A stretch of DNA of 25,065 nucleotides from UBA1146 sp050256555. Its GTDB lineage: Bacteria > Planctomycetota > UBA8108 > UBA1146. The notes under the pieces were generated by a model. The model saw only the letters and a program-made list of their open reading frames with translations. It ran no database searches and had not been told where the DNA came from. The stretch spans positions 1 to 25,065 of the forward strand of contig JBBWWC010000074.1 in the NCBI GenBank assembly GCA_050256555.1, read 5' to 3'. The position numbers and the translations under genes were made by a program. Of this stretch, positions 8,617 to 17,052 are shown one piece after another (within the stretch, counting starts at the first letter, position 1; the number at the start of each line of letters is the position of its first letter).

Positions 8617-10469
8617 CGATTGCGCACCTTGCCCTGACCAGGCCGTGCCGGTCCGGCGCTCCCTGAACTTCCACCAGGGCCAGGGCGACCCGGACCCTTT
8701 TCCGGATCTTTCCCGGAATCGTTCGTCGCCGGTACAATCCCGGCCGCCTGCAGATCTCGGCGAATCATTTTCTGCTCGGCGATACCGATCATCGCAGACG
8801 TGATGAAATACACCATCAGCCCGGCTGCAAAGGTGTAAAATATGAATCCAAACGCAACCAGCATGAAGGACATCATCTTCTGCTGCATCTGAACCTGGGG
8901 ATCATCTGATTTTGGCATCATCCGTTGATTCACTATCGAGATGATCACATACAGAATCGGCAACAGGTTGAACCAATCCCCAAGGAACGGTAAAGAAAAC
9001 GGCATCTGGAACAACATGTCGGGCTGTGTCAGATCCGCAACCCAGAGAAAGCTGGTCTGGCGCAGCTCGATGGCGATGGTGAAGGTGTTGATCAAAGCCA
9101 ACCAAACTGGCAACTGCAGAAAAATAAAGAGACAACCACCAAACATTGCCGCTGGGTTGACTCCCTCACTCTTGAACAACTCCTGCATCTTTCGTTGTTG
9201 AACAGGGGGGTCGTTCTTGTACTGCTCTTTGATCTCTTCCATCTGAGGTTTGATTCGCGCCATTCCTTGCTGCTGCACTTGCATCTGGCGCTGATTCTTC
9301 TTGTTGATGGGATGAAGAATCCCTCGAATACAGAAGGTCAGCAAGACGATGGCAATCCCCCATGACGCAAAGAAGCCATCAAAGATCCTCAGCAGCCACA
9401 GAAAGGGTTTTACCAGCCAACCAAAAAACCCATAGTCGAGCAGCTCTATCGCGTTCCAGGCCGCATGCTTCTCCAGCACTCCTGGATCCTTCGGACCCAG
9501 GAAAATCGAATACTGATGCGGGACCCCGGACTCGACCTTTCGCCGAAACCCAACCCGCAGGGGCCAACCTTGCAGACCCGATTCGGAAAGAAGTGCAAAT
9601 CGTTCGGGATCTTCTGACGGACGGGCTCCCTGGGCCAGAAGACCAAAGGATCCCAACGGCCCACCGACAGAGGGGATCGGGCGAATCACCTGGGCAAAGT
9701 AGTTACTCTCCAGAGCACCCCACGCCACTTTCTCCTTACGAATCTCACCGGTCTCGACCGCCTCAACGGTAGTGCGCTCCAGATCCTGAACCGAATTGCC
9801 GCCAACGTATTTCGCCGCAATCCACTGGCTCGGGATGGCCGCAGAACGTCCGGATTTGTCGTACCGGATTCGCTTCGCACCAAGGAAATCGTAACGGACA
9901 TCGGTCGCAGCAGGCCAAACACCTTCGAAGAGAACCGAAGTCGACAACTCATATCCGTCAACCGGTAGAGAATAGTTGCGAACTACCGACTGTTGATCAT
10001 TTAAATGGGTCCGAAACGAAACGTTGCGAGGACCAGAATCCAGCACTTCCCAGAGACGATTCGTCAGGTCTACTCCTGAGCTTGGAAGCTTCAGAATCAA
10101 TGCGTTCCCCGATTGTAACTCGGGAGAAATCAACTCCAGCGCAACGGTACTATCGACTTCTTCGCTGTACTGAGAAAGAGTTGCACGAACCACGGAAGCA
10201 CCACGATTTGTAATGACCAGATCCAGGACCGAGTTCTGTAGCGCAAAGGTCTGTTCTTCCACCTCAATGGTAGGATCCCCAGCAGGGTCCGTCGCCGACT
10301 GGATCACGGCGTTTCCCGTATCTGGCAACCCCTGTCGCTCTGGCTCCATCGGCACCGTCGTTACGGGCGCTTGCGGAATCCCTGGCTCCTGAGGAGGCAT
10401 GATCCAATCCATGTAAATCACGGAAATCGCAAAGCAAAGAACTATCGTCAGGAGAAATCTCTTGTCCAT
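8613..10469 (-). CDS. yidC: Membrane protein insertase YidC
   Basis: A 618-aa inner membrane insertase of the long Gram-negative form. A first membrane segment (about 5-23) is followed by a Pro-rich linker, a periplasmic beta domain (about 68-340) and the conserved Oxa1 core with membrane segments near 356-381, 440-462, 500-515 and 533-555. The conserved arginine of the hydrophilic groove is R382 (FCIRGIL), next to the cytoplasmic PINKKNQRQMQ coiled hairpin. YidC inserts small membrane proteins alone or with SecYEG. The tail (about 575-618) is Gly/Pro-rich and ends basic (GKVRNR), which suits ribosome contact. The ATG has AGGA four bases upstream. It follows the phosphoesterase by 14 bp and overlaps mnmE by 4 bp. 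The size is above the roughly 550 aa of E. coli YidC, mainly because of the linker and tail. Confidence 0.97.
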   Translation of the reverse strand: MDKRFLLTIVLCFAISVIYMDWIMPPQEPGIPQAPVTTVPMEPERQGLPDTGNAVIQSATDPAGDPTIEVEEQTFALQNSVLDLVITNRGASVVRATLSQYSEEVDSTVALELISPELQSGNALILKLPSSGVDLTNRLWEVLDSGPRNVSFRTHLNDQQSVVRNYSLPVDGYELSTSVLFEGVWPAATDVRYDFLGAKRIRYDKSGRSAAIPSQWIAAKYVGGNSVQDLERTTVEAVETGEIRKEKVAWGALESNYFAQVIRPIPSVGGPLGSFGLLAQGARPSEDPERFALLSESGLQGWPLRVGFRRKVESGVPHQYSIFLGPKDPGVLEKHAAWNAIELLDYGFFGWLVKPFLWLLRIFDGFFASWGIAIVLLTFCIRGILHPINKKNQRQMQVQQQGMARIKPQMEEIKEQYKNDPPVQQRKMQELFKSEGVNPAAMFGGCLFIFLQLPVWLALINTFTIAIELRQTSFLWVADLTQPDMLFQMPFSLPFLGDWFNLLPILYVIISIVNQRMMPKSDDPQVQMQQKMMSFMLVAFGFIFYTFAAGLMVYFITSAMIGIAEQKMIRRDLQAAGIVPATNDSGKDPEKGPGRPGPGGSSGSAGPARPGQGKVRNR

Positions 10470-10483
10470 CAGGTCCTGTCTTT

Positions 10484-11236
10484 TTAGCGACCCTCGATGA
10501 GTCGCAATGCCAGATTCTCCGGCAAGGGAGTTCTGCGAAACCGCCGCACCGTCTCTTCTACAGCATAATCAATCCGACGAAACTCGATTTGGCCCTCTTC
10601 AAGAATCACATAGCTACTTCTGGGATCACCATCTCGTGGTTGTCCGACCGATCCGACATTAACGATCGCTCGCTCTTTGCCCAGTTGATAACGTCCCCCA
10701 AGCTGTCCCGGAGTCTGAAATTTTGGGCCCACGGAAAAAACACCCGCCACATGAGTGTGTCCGACAAATGCTGTATCGGGTGAAAAACTGGCAAAAAGTT
10801 CTTCCAGCTTGACGGGATCGTCTTCGCAGTCCTGGACAAACAAATACTCACGAATTGGATCGCGAGGGGTCCCATGGGCCAAAAAGATATCGTCTTCTTC
10901 GTGGGTTTGCTTCATCGAATCGAGAGTTTTCCAGAGCGCCGCATTTTCTTCCCTGGAGTATTCTGAGTTCATCAGTTGTTGCTTGGTCCACACCACCGCA
11001 GCTTTGGCCCGAGGATTGAAACCAATCGGATCGAATAAAACCGCCTCTTCATGATTCCCCAGCAAGTTCACATCAAAGGAAGCACACAGCTCAAGGCACT
11101 CGCGCGGTTCTGGGCCGTAACCGATGACATCTCCGAGACAAAAGATTCGATCCACTCCACTAGCATCGATGTCGGCGAGAACCGCCTCCAATGCGGGGAG
11201 GTTGGCATGAACATCACTGAGAATCGCAGTACGCAT
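10484..11236 (-). CDS. Metallophosphoesterase (calcineurin-like, YfcE/MJ0936-like)
   Basis: A 250-aa cytosolic dinuclear-metal phosphoesterase. The metal ligands of the fold are all visible: D8 and H10 in LSDVHAN, GD at 35-36 in CLGDVIGYG, GNHE at 60-63, a HGTPRDP motif in the middle and GHTHVAG further on. The substrate cannot be told from sequence; related small enzymes hydrolyse phosphodiesters or act as protein phosphatases. The frame extends 17 codons upstream to 11287, but ATG at 11236 was chosen because MRTAILSDVHAN fits the family N-terminus and AAGGGGAA lies about 12-14 bases before it. It starts the housekeeping run, 14 bp before yidC, with a 400-bp gap upstream that should carry the promoter. 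Family certain, physiological role unknown. Confidence 0.9.
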   Translation of the reverse strand: MRTAILSDVHANLPALEAVLADIDASGVDRIFCLGDVIGYGPEPRECLELCASFDVNLLGNHEEAVLFDPIGFNPRAKAAVVWTKQQLMNSEYSREENAALWKTLDSMKQTHEEDDIFLAHGTPRDPIREYLFVQDCEDDPVKLEELFASFSPDTAFVGHTHVAGVFSVGPKFQTPGQLGGRYQLGKERAIVNVGSVGQPRDGDPRSSYVILEEGQIEFRRIDYAVEETVRRFRRTPLPENLALRLIEGR

Positions 11237-11294
11237 CTTTGCCTGATTCCCCTTCCCATGATCCAGCTCTTCGGTCCCCCTGAACAACGCACTG

Positions 11295-11324
11295 GTTCCA
11301 ACAATGCACGTTCCAACAATGCAC
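11295..11324. repeat. 15-bp perfect tandem duplication
   Basis: GTTCCAACAATGCAC occurs twice in a row with no spacer (11295-11309 and 11310-11324), about 60-90 bp before the chosen start of the phosphoesterase gene. On the minus strand the unit reads GTGCATTGTTGGAAC. It could be a pair of regulator sites in the leader, or a simple replication slippage event; the sequence alone cannot decide. Confidence 0.8.
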
Positions 11325-11576
11325 GGGCTTCAACATCGCATATAACCAACGTCTCAAAAACCGATAAGCGGTCGAGGAGGAATAAAGATGGTACCCGCTG
11401 GAATCAAGGATTCCAGAGATGCCAGCCTCAGATTTCGAAGAGATTTCTGTACCAGAACGGAGTTGTGAATACGGCCATGCGAGCCAAACCGTTGTCCTGA
11501 ACGGCACCTGACTGGTCCTCTCCGCCTGACCTCGCTCAGCGGGTACGAATCGCCACCGCCCCCCCATCGACGATGA

Positions 11577-11611
11577 CGGTCCCGGTGGCCCATGCTGGGT
11601 CACCGGGACCG
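11577..11611 (-). terminator. Hairpin after the lipoprotein gene, no U-tract
   Basis: An 11-bp perfect lower stem (CGGTCCCGGTG pairing with CACCGGGACCG), one mismatch, then 3-4 further pairs around a tiny loop, lying 29 bp after the 1684-aa lipoprotein stop codon. Its position and strength suit a 3' end signal, but no T-run follows on the minus strand, so it may act as a processing or stability hairpin rather than a classical intrinsic terminator. A short alternative pairing, GACC-GAAAAA-GGTC (11607-11620), would compete with one arm. Confidence 0.5.
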
Positions 11612-11639
11612 AAAAAGGTCGAAAAAGATGTCAACGAAT

Positions 11640-14600
11640 CTATAGACCGTCCGGAGTCGGATCTGTACCCGCTTCTGGGTACGGTGCAAAGGGAGGCGAA
11701 CCACCGGAGAAGAGGAAATTGGCCAACAACACCGCATCGCCGATATGAACGACACCGTTATCGTCAATGTCTGCAGAGTCGAGAACCACAGGAACAGCTC
11801 CAGCACCCGCAACGTAAGCAGCGATGGCAGCGACATCGGCGAGATTCACGAGTCCATCACAACTCACATCTCCCCGGATAAAGGTTCCATCATCAAAGTA
11901 AAGAAACCCACCAGGGAAGGTTGCGATTTGTGAACCAAAAGCATCGACGAAAACAAGATCTACTTCACCAGTGATGTAAGAGGGCGGGACCCTGACGGTC
12001 GCCATCGTTCCTTCTGGATTCACCTGGACCAGAATCGACGGTACTCCGCCGAACAAGACGCCCAGATCTGCGGGGATATCTGACCCCTGCACCAGCATTG
12101 TCACCGCCGCACACACATTCGCTTCCGCCGGACTGTAAGACTCGATCCCCGACTCGAAGTAAGTGAAACCATCGACCAGGATCGAGGATCCATAGGAGGT
12201 GAACACCGAGACATCGACAACACCTTCCGAAGCTCCAGGTGTCGTTGCCAGCAAGGTTCCGGGATCGATAAAGATCACCGAACTGGCTGGCTGATCTCCA
12301 AAGAAAACAGTCGCATCTGGGGTGAAGCTGGTCCCGTTAAAGAGGACGTCAGTTCCCCCACCTACCGGGCCCTCGGCGGGATCGATGGAAAGAAGGATCG
12401 GCGCCTGAGGATCGGAAAGAATCACGAAATCAGCACCCAGAGTTTCCGGGGCAATCGTGGTCGCAGTTTCGTCAACGAAACTGTTCTCAATCGTTGAGCT
12501 GGTCGTTTCATGAGGGCCAAACAACATCGAAGTGGTCAACCCTTCCGGCGCATCGGGAGAAACCAGAAAACGGAAATATCCGAGCTCGTCTCCCAGCGAA
12601 GCGGGTATCGAGCTGAATGCCGAAATCACCGATCCATAAGCGGTCCCCGAAGAAGCATCAATCCCGGAGAAAAACGCCGAGAAGGCGCCACTGAGGTCCT
12701 CTCCCACGGTGCCGATGTTACTGACCTCGAGACAGGTCAATATCGCCGGATCCCAGTTCAATGCGACCACGTATCCAGTCAACGGTTGTTGCCACACTCC
12801 TTGCGCCCAGACCACCATCTCTTCGCCTGGCGTGATGACTGCTCCATCGACAAACAATGCATTCCCAACGATGTCCAGACCACCATCTTCAAGCACGGGT
12901 ATCACGGGCGAGCCACCCGAAGAAGGCTCAAGGCTGGCGGTGACCAGATGGAAGAGAGCCTGACCGAGGATCGAGAAGTCGGCCTCCACTGAGCCTGAAA
13001 CCTGCGCCATCAGTGCCGAACTGGATGATTCAAGACCTGCTGCGGAAACAATGATCGTCAACCTCCGCAAACCAGCAAAGGTTCCCAGAGGCTCGTCATT
13101 AGTCTGTACCGATGATGGAGCAACACCGGGAACAAGCACTGATAGATTACCAAGGCGGTTGCTGTCGTAATCGATCTGCGCCGACCATGCCGAAACATTT
13201 TCAAGAAGATCGCCGCGGAGATCAACCGTGAAGGGCCTACCAATCACGGCGAATGACTCGTCGTAGAAAACCCGATTACTGATGGAAACGCTACAGATGG
13301 AACCTGACGCTGAATGATTAACTCCCTGATGGAAGTAATAACCGGTGACGAGATAGGTCCATTCTCCCTGACCTGCAACATCGGTAAAGGAGGTTGCATT
13401 TCCAGCCAGGCTAAAGGACTCGTCAAAACTGCCACCAAAGCGTTCGACGATGACTTCATCGTAAGGGAAGGACTGAGGACCGTTTTCCCAGCTCAGTATC
13501 GAGCTTGCCCCGTCCGTCACACAGGCGAAATCGGACGGAGGAGCCAGTGGTACATTGACCTCTGGAGCACTCACGACATTACTGCCGCCGCCATCTCCAA
13601 AACCCTGTATCGCGTAGACAACCGGACCAGGAAACTGGTCATTGAGTTGATACTCGGTGGTAGATCCAGACAAATTGGCGATCACAATTCCATCGGCAAA
13701 TACATTGACCTGAGTATAGATTTCGCCGTTGAACCAAGAAACTCTCACATCGTCAGCACCGATCAACGCTGCTGAAACATTCGTTGGAGCCACGGTTCCG
13801 GTTCCACCAGCATCTTCGATATCGCAGATCGCTGCAGCAGAACCAACACCACCCTGAATCGAGCGCAGTTCATACTGATGTGCATTTAGATCAACATTGT
13901 CAACGTAGCTCGATTGCAAGGGCCCCATCTGTGCGATGACATTGCCATCACGGCGCAACTCCCAGCTACTCGTTCCGGTCACAAATCCCCAGACCAGGTC
14001 AACCCGTTCGGGGAATTCCGACTGTCTCGCACAGCTCACAACAGGAGCAGGAATCAGAACCACTTCACAGCTCACCGATACAGACGAAAGTCCACCAGAG
14101 AAACCGGCTAGCGAATAGCCAAGCAATCCAGAACCGGGGTTATCATCGGTGAAACTCGTCGCGCTTCCCGACAGGGAAGCCAACAGGATACCGTTCTTTC
14201 GGATCTCAAGACCGCCGTTCGGATCATAGGAAATCGGATTTGACCACTGAAGAACGACCACATCGTCACCCGCTACGGAGTCCAGCGAGCAGACAAAATC
14301 TTCTGGCGTTGGGGTCGACGACTCGATCGAAATCGCCCCCTGCGCTGCGGATAGATCGGCAGCAATCAATGCGCCATCTTCCTCGAGAATCGCCTGATTC
14401 GAATAAGACACATCCGCAACGATCAGGCCGTCGGCCAGCTGGTAGATGGCCTCACCAAGAACTCCCTGCTGGGGCTGAAAAACGAAACGTGCCACAGGCA
14501 ATTCAACACTGGCAGGCACATAACCATTGATCAGCAGTTCAGCCGCAGCCAAACCAGCACCCTGATCCACGTGCTCGAGGATCTCTACCGATCCAAACGG

Positions 14601-16694
14601 GAAAGTCCCGGCCTCGGCCTCAATCCTGACCAGTTGCAACAAGTCTTGATCGAATTCAATCGCCACGGTGAACTGCGAGATGTCTTGCTCGAAAGTGGCG
14701 GCCATCGGGACAACAATCTCAGCCTGTCCCGGACCAGCGCTGATCAGCTCTGGTAAACTGTAGCTGAGTTCCGCTTGAGACGAATCGACGACTGCGGCGG
14801 AGCGCCACAACGCCAGAGATCCTGAAACCTCTGCATTTGACTGGCTGACCAGAATATCTGTTCCACGATCGCCATCACTATCGACAAGGAGAATCGTTCC
14901 TGACTGGGCATCTTGAGAATAAGACAACGAATCCAGCGCAGAATCGGCGAGATCAGCGGAAAGACGTCGAATCAATGTCAAAGGATCGGACGTCGCTGTC
15001 TGCAAGACGACGATGTCATCGATACCAACGGGATCTCCGTCAACTTCACCAACCGAGAAATCTTCGACGACCCCACCGGTGACGTAAGCAATCCCGGGCC
15101 ATTCATCTTCAGGAATCGTTCCTGGATGCAGATGGATCGACAAACCAGAAGCTGCTCCAGCAACCGCATCGAGCCAACCATCACCATTCACATCACCAAG
15201 ATCAATCTTTCCCACCGGAGCTGGAGAAAACTGAGCCAGCTCAAGGAAGGTGCCATTTCCGGCTCCTCGGAAAAGATATCCAGCACCGGCTGAAACAACC
15301 GCATCTAGACGCCCGTCGCGATCCAGGTCTGCGATCGAAATCGACTCGACCGGTGCCGACAACGGCATCAAGCCCGTCACCGCCAGGGTCTGTACCGACT
15401 CCAGAGTTTCCAGATCAAAAGTGGTGATCAGTCGTATAATCCGTAGGCCGTCGGGACCACCTGCCAGCAGATCTGGAGTTCCATTTCCGTCCAGCTCAGC
15501 CCATTCAAGAACATTGATGATGGCACCTGAGAGATCTGCCGGATCACCTTCTTCAACCAGCTCTTCTCCCACCACTCCAACGGTTCTCAAGGTTCCATCG
15601 CTGCATGCAATGATGGCCTCTGTACGAGAATCCTGATCGATGTCAACAAGAAGAGCTGCGGTTGGAATCGAATCCAGTTGCAATTGAGATTGTACCGTCC
15701 AGGTAGAAGCCTCACCGGAGGCCCCACCTCGCAGGAGCGACAGTTGCCCATCCTGATCAAGCAACAACATCTCAAGCCCGCTGTAGGGAAGGAAGTCACC
15801 CATATCTGCATACAGAATCGAGCTGGATCCGGCAGCCAAAAGCGCTTCTCTGGGCCCCAGTCCACCTGTGGCATGGCCAAGGCGAGCCCGAAAACGAGCC
15901 ACGTAAGGGTTCAAGAATCTCGGTTCATCTTCGCCCTGCTGGATCTGAGACAGCAAGTCTGAATCATAGACCACTTGCATCCATTCGCCGGGATGCAACT
16001 CAGGGGAATTACCAGGAATCAGCAGTTGAAGAGCATCAGCAACGCCATTGTTGGCACCAGGGAATGCCAGTTGAGGTGTCCGACTTCCGGTCCGGGTTCC
16101 CTGAACCAGAACCGTACCTGTAGCACTACTGGTCTGATAGGGAAGATCAAAGGAGGCGGTCACAGAAGGGCGAAGTGGAACTGATCTGGTTCCCAGAGAC
16201 GGCAGTAACTGGATGACAGAAAACTCATCCGGGGCCGGTTCGAAATCTCCCGAACCGGCACCTGCGCCAACCGTGGTGAACTGGATTTGAATCGCCTCAA
16301 TCGGCAAATTAACCGCTGTCCTGACCTGGTCAGAGATATTCACCGTAACTGATTCACCCTCACCAAAAGGAACATCCGGCGTCAAAGTCAAAATCCGACC
16401 ATCGGCATCAAGAGTACCAACGGCGGTGACAACACCACTGATATTGGTCTGAATACTCCAGTTTGCCGAATCTTCTGCCGATAGCCGATCCATCGCAGTA
16501 GAAAATGCGATTTCTATGACGGCATCGACGGCAACATTGGTCGCACCGTTGGCAGGATTGGTAAAGGGTACGGAAGGCGGGTTAGTACAGCCGGAAAAAA
16601 CCATCACCAGCATCGAGAGGATGCATAAAAACATCCACGTTGCGGAAAAGTTCAATCTGGTACTCGTATTTTTTACACTCTTGGCGATCTTCAT
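11640..16694 (-). CDS. Large surface lipoprotein: Ig-like, FG-GAP, cohesin-like, FN3-like, IPT/TIG and dockerin-like modules
   Basis: A 1684-aa mosaic lipoprotein. A lipoprotein signal ends FSGC with lipidated C36. Modules in order: Big_5-type Ig domain (37-142, starts with NPANGATNVAVDA); a second Ig-like region (157-270); FG-GAP/VCBS-like repeats with Asp-rich loops such as DIDQDS, DLDRDG, DVNGDG and DSDGDR (292-632); a cohesin-like module (643-790); four FN3-like modules (798-878, 885-960, 969-1045, 1052-1138); two more cohesin-like modules (1142-1275, 1280-1425); two IPT/TIG modules (1431-1600); and a double EF-hand dockerin-like end (1605-1684). ATG at 16694 was chosen over a start 16 codons upstream because GGAGG sits seven bases before it. 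No catalytic domain is seen; a role in adhesion or scaffolding at the outer surface is inferred. It lacks the terminal Cys pair of its four neighbours. Module borders are by eye. Confidence 0.9.
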   Translation of the reverse strand: MKIAKSVKNTSTRLNFSATWMFLCILSMLVMVFSGCTNPPSVPFTNPANGATNVAVDAVIEIAFSTAMDRLSAEDSANWSIQTNISGVVTAVGTLDADGRILTLTPDVPFGEGESVTVNISDQVRTAVNLPIEAIQIQFTTVGAGAGSGDFEPAPDEFSVIQLLPSLGTRSVPLRPSVTASFDLPYQTSSATGTVLVQGTRTGSRTPQLAFPGANNGVADALQLLIPGNSPELHPGEWMQVVYDSDLLSQIQQGEDEPRFLNPYVARFRARLGHATGGLGPREALLAAGSSSILYADMGDFLPYSGLEMLLLDQDGQLSLLRGGASGEASTWTVQSQLQLDSIPTAALLVDIDQDSRTEAIIACSDGTLRTVGVVGEELVEEGDPADLSGAIINVLEWAELDGNGTPDLLAGGPDGLRIIRLITTFDLETLESVQTLAVTGLMPLSAPVESISIADLDRDGRLDAVVSAGAGYLFRGAGNGTFLELAQFSPAPVGKIDLGDVNGDGWLDAVAGAASGLSIHLHPGTIPEDEWPGIAYVTGGVVEDFSVGEVDGDPVGIDDIVVLQTATSDPLTLIRRLSADLADSALDSLSYSQDAQSGTILLVDSDGDRGTDILVSQSNAEVSGSLALWRSAAVVDSSQAELSYSLPELISAGPGQAEIVVPMAATFEQDISQFTVAIEFDQDLLQLVRIEAEAGTFPFGSVEILEHVDQGAGLAAAELLINGYVPASVELPVARFVFQPQQGVLGEAIYQLADGLIVADVSYSNQAILEEDGALIAADLSAAQGAISIESSTPTPEDFVCSLDSVAGDDVVVLQWSNPISYDPNGGLEIRKNGILLASLSGSATSFTDDNPGSGLLGYSLAGFSGGLSSVSVSCEVVLIPAPVVSCARQSEFPERVDLVWGFVTGTSSWELRRDGNVIAQMGPLQSSYVDNVDLNAHQYELRSIQGGVGSAAAICDIEDAGGTGTVAPTNVSAALIGADDVRVSWFNGEIYTQVNVFADGIVIANLSGSTTEYQLNDQFPGPVVYAIQGFGDGGGSNVVSAPEVNVPLAPPSDFACVTDGASSILSWENGPQSFPYDEVIVERFGGSFDESFSLAGNATSFTDVAGQGEWTYLVTGYYFHQGVNHSASGSICSVSISNRVFYDESFAVIGRPFTVDLRGDLLENVSAWSAQIDYDSNRLGNLSVLVPGVAPSSVQTNDEPLGTFAGLRRLTIIVSAAGLESSSSALMAQVSGSVEADFSILGQALFHLVTASLEPSSGGSPVIPVLEDGGLDIVGNALFVDGAVITPGEEMVVWAQGVWQQPLTGYVVALNWDPAILTCLEVSNIGTVGEDLSGAFSAFFSGIDASSGTAYGSVISAFSSIPASLGDELGYFRFLVSPDAPEGLTTSMLFGPHETTSSTIENSFVDETATTIAPETLGADFVILSDPQAPILLSIDPAEGPVGGGTDVLFNGTSFTPDATVFFGDQPASSVIFIDPGTLLATTPGASEGVVDVSVFTSYGSSILVDGFTYFESGIESYSPAEANVCAAVTMLVQGSDIPADLGVLFGGVPSILVQVNPEGTMATVRVPPSYITGEVDLVFVDAFGSQIATFPGGFLYFDDGTFIRGDVSCDGLVNLADVAAIAAYVAGAGAVPVVLDSADIDDNGVVHIGDAVLLANFLFSGGSPPFAPYPEAGTDPTPDGL

Positions 16695-16701
16695 CGATCG
16701 G

Positions 16702-16706
16702 CCTCC
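16702..16706 (-). promoter_or_regulatory. Ribosome binding site that fixes the lipoprotein start
   Basis: On the minus strand GGAGG is followed by seven bases and then ATG at 16694-16692. The frame is open further upstream, so this site is the main reason for choosing this start; the resulting N-terminus (MKIAKSVKN) leads straight into the lipoprotein signal. Confidence 0.8.
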
Positions 16707-16902
16707 GTCGTCTTTTTGAGGGGCTGGTACATGAAGATGCACGCAAACCTCCAGCAGTCTCCCGGGTCACAATGGACCCGGACAAGATGGTAATCACAGG
16801 TACAGTCACAAATGACCATGCCTGACCACCACCGACGATGGGGCATCCGGAAGGATTATTTTGGCTAGACCCGGCGGTTGCGTGATCCCCGAGGCTACTT
16901 CC

Positions 16903-16930
16903 ATCGTACCGAAAAGTTCATATCCGTCAA
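16903..16930 (-). promoter_or_regulatory. Candidate sigma-70-type promoter for the lipoprotein gene
   Basis: On the minus strand TTGACG (16930-16925) is followed after 16 bases by TACGAT (16908-16903): five of six and four of six matches to the consensus hexamers. It is downstream of the B2 terminator and about 200 bp before the lipoprotein start, as a promoter should be. The match is modest and planctomycete promoters often deviate, so this is a candidate only. Confidence 0.3.
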
Positions 16931-16982
16931 TATAGTAAAAGTTTGAATCAAGTCTCCAGCGCAATTTACCCCTGGCACAATT

Positions 16983-17016
16983 AAAATCGGCCCGACGCGG
17001 CTTCCCGCGTCGGGCC
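16983..17016 (-). terminator. Intrinsic terminator of cassette 2 (after B2)
   Basis: A perfect 12-bp GC-rich stem, GGCCCGACGCGG with CCGCGTCGGGCC, and a 4-nt loop, 37 bp after the B2 stop. On the minus strand it is followed by GATTTTAATT. It separates cassette 2 from the lipoprotein gene. Confidence 0.85.
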
Positions 17017-17052
17017 TTCCCGTGTGTCCAGGAGAGCCTGGATTCTATCTCT

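Larger units (their letters stand above)
11237..11639. other. Intergenic region between lipoprotein gene and phosphoesterase
   Basis: About 400 bp with no convincing gene. It holds a large hairpin just after the lipoprotein stop (11577-11611), a small perfect hairpin with 8-bp stem and 3-nt loop at 11398-11416, and a 15-bp tandem duplication at 11295-11324. The promoter of the phosphoesterase-yidC-mnmE run must lie here or further up, but I found no -35/-10 pair good enough to name. Frames open across it lack ribosome sites and known similarity. Confidence 0.6.
16695..17052. other. Intergenic region upstream of the lipoprotein gene
   Basis: About 360 bp holding the terminator of the B2 gene (16983-17016), a candidate promoter (16903-16930) and a roughly 200-nt leader. 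Near the gene the leader can form a hairpin with a perfect 7-bp stem, CCGGGTC with GACCCGG, at about 16763-16782, and the GGAGG ribosome site lies at 16702-16706. I tested the leader by eye for known riboswitch cores and saw none. Confidence 0.5.

Noticed and set aside
11214..11603. 129-codon minus-strand frame before the phosphoesterase
   Set aside because: It overlaps the phosphoesterase start, its translation only reflects the 15-bp repeat (VHCWN twice) and the hairpin, and no family resemblance is seen.
16760..16920. Riboswitch (for example c-di-GMP class I) in the lipoprotein leader
   Set aside because: A TCACGCAACCG stretch recalls the start of the GEMM-I core, but the conserved receptor and second stem are missing; only a simple hairpin is seen.
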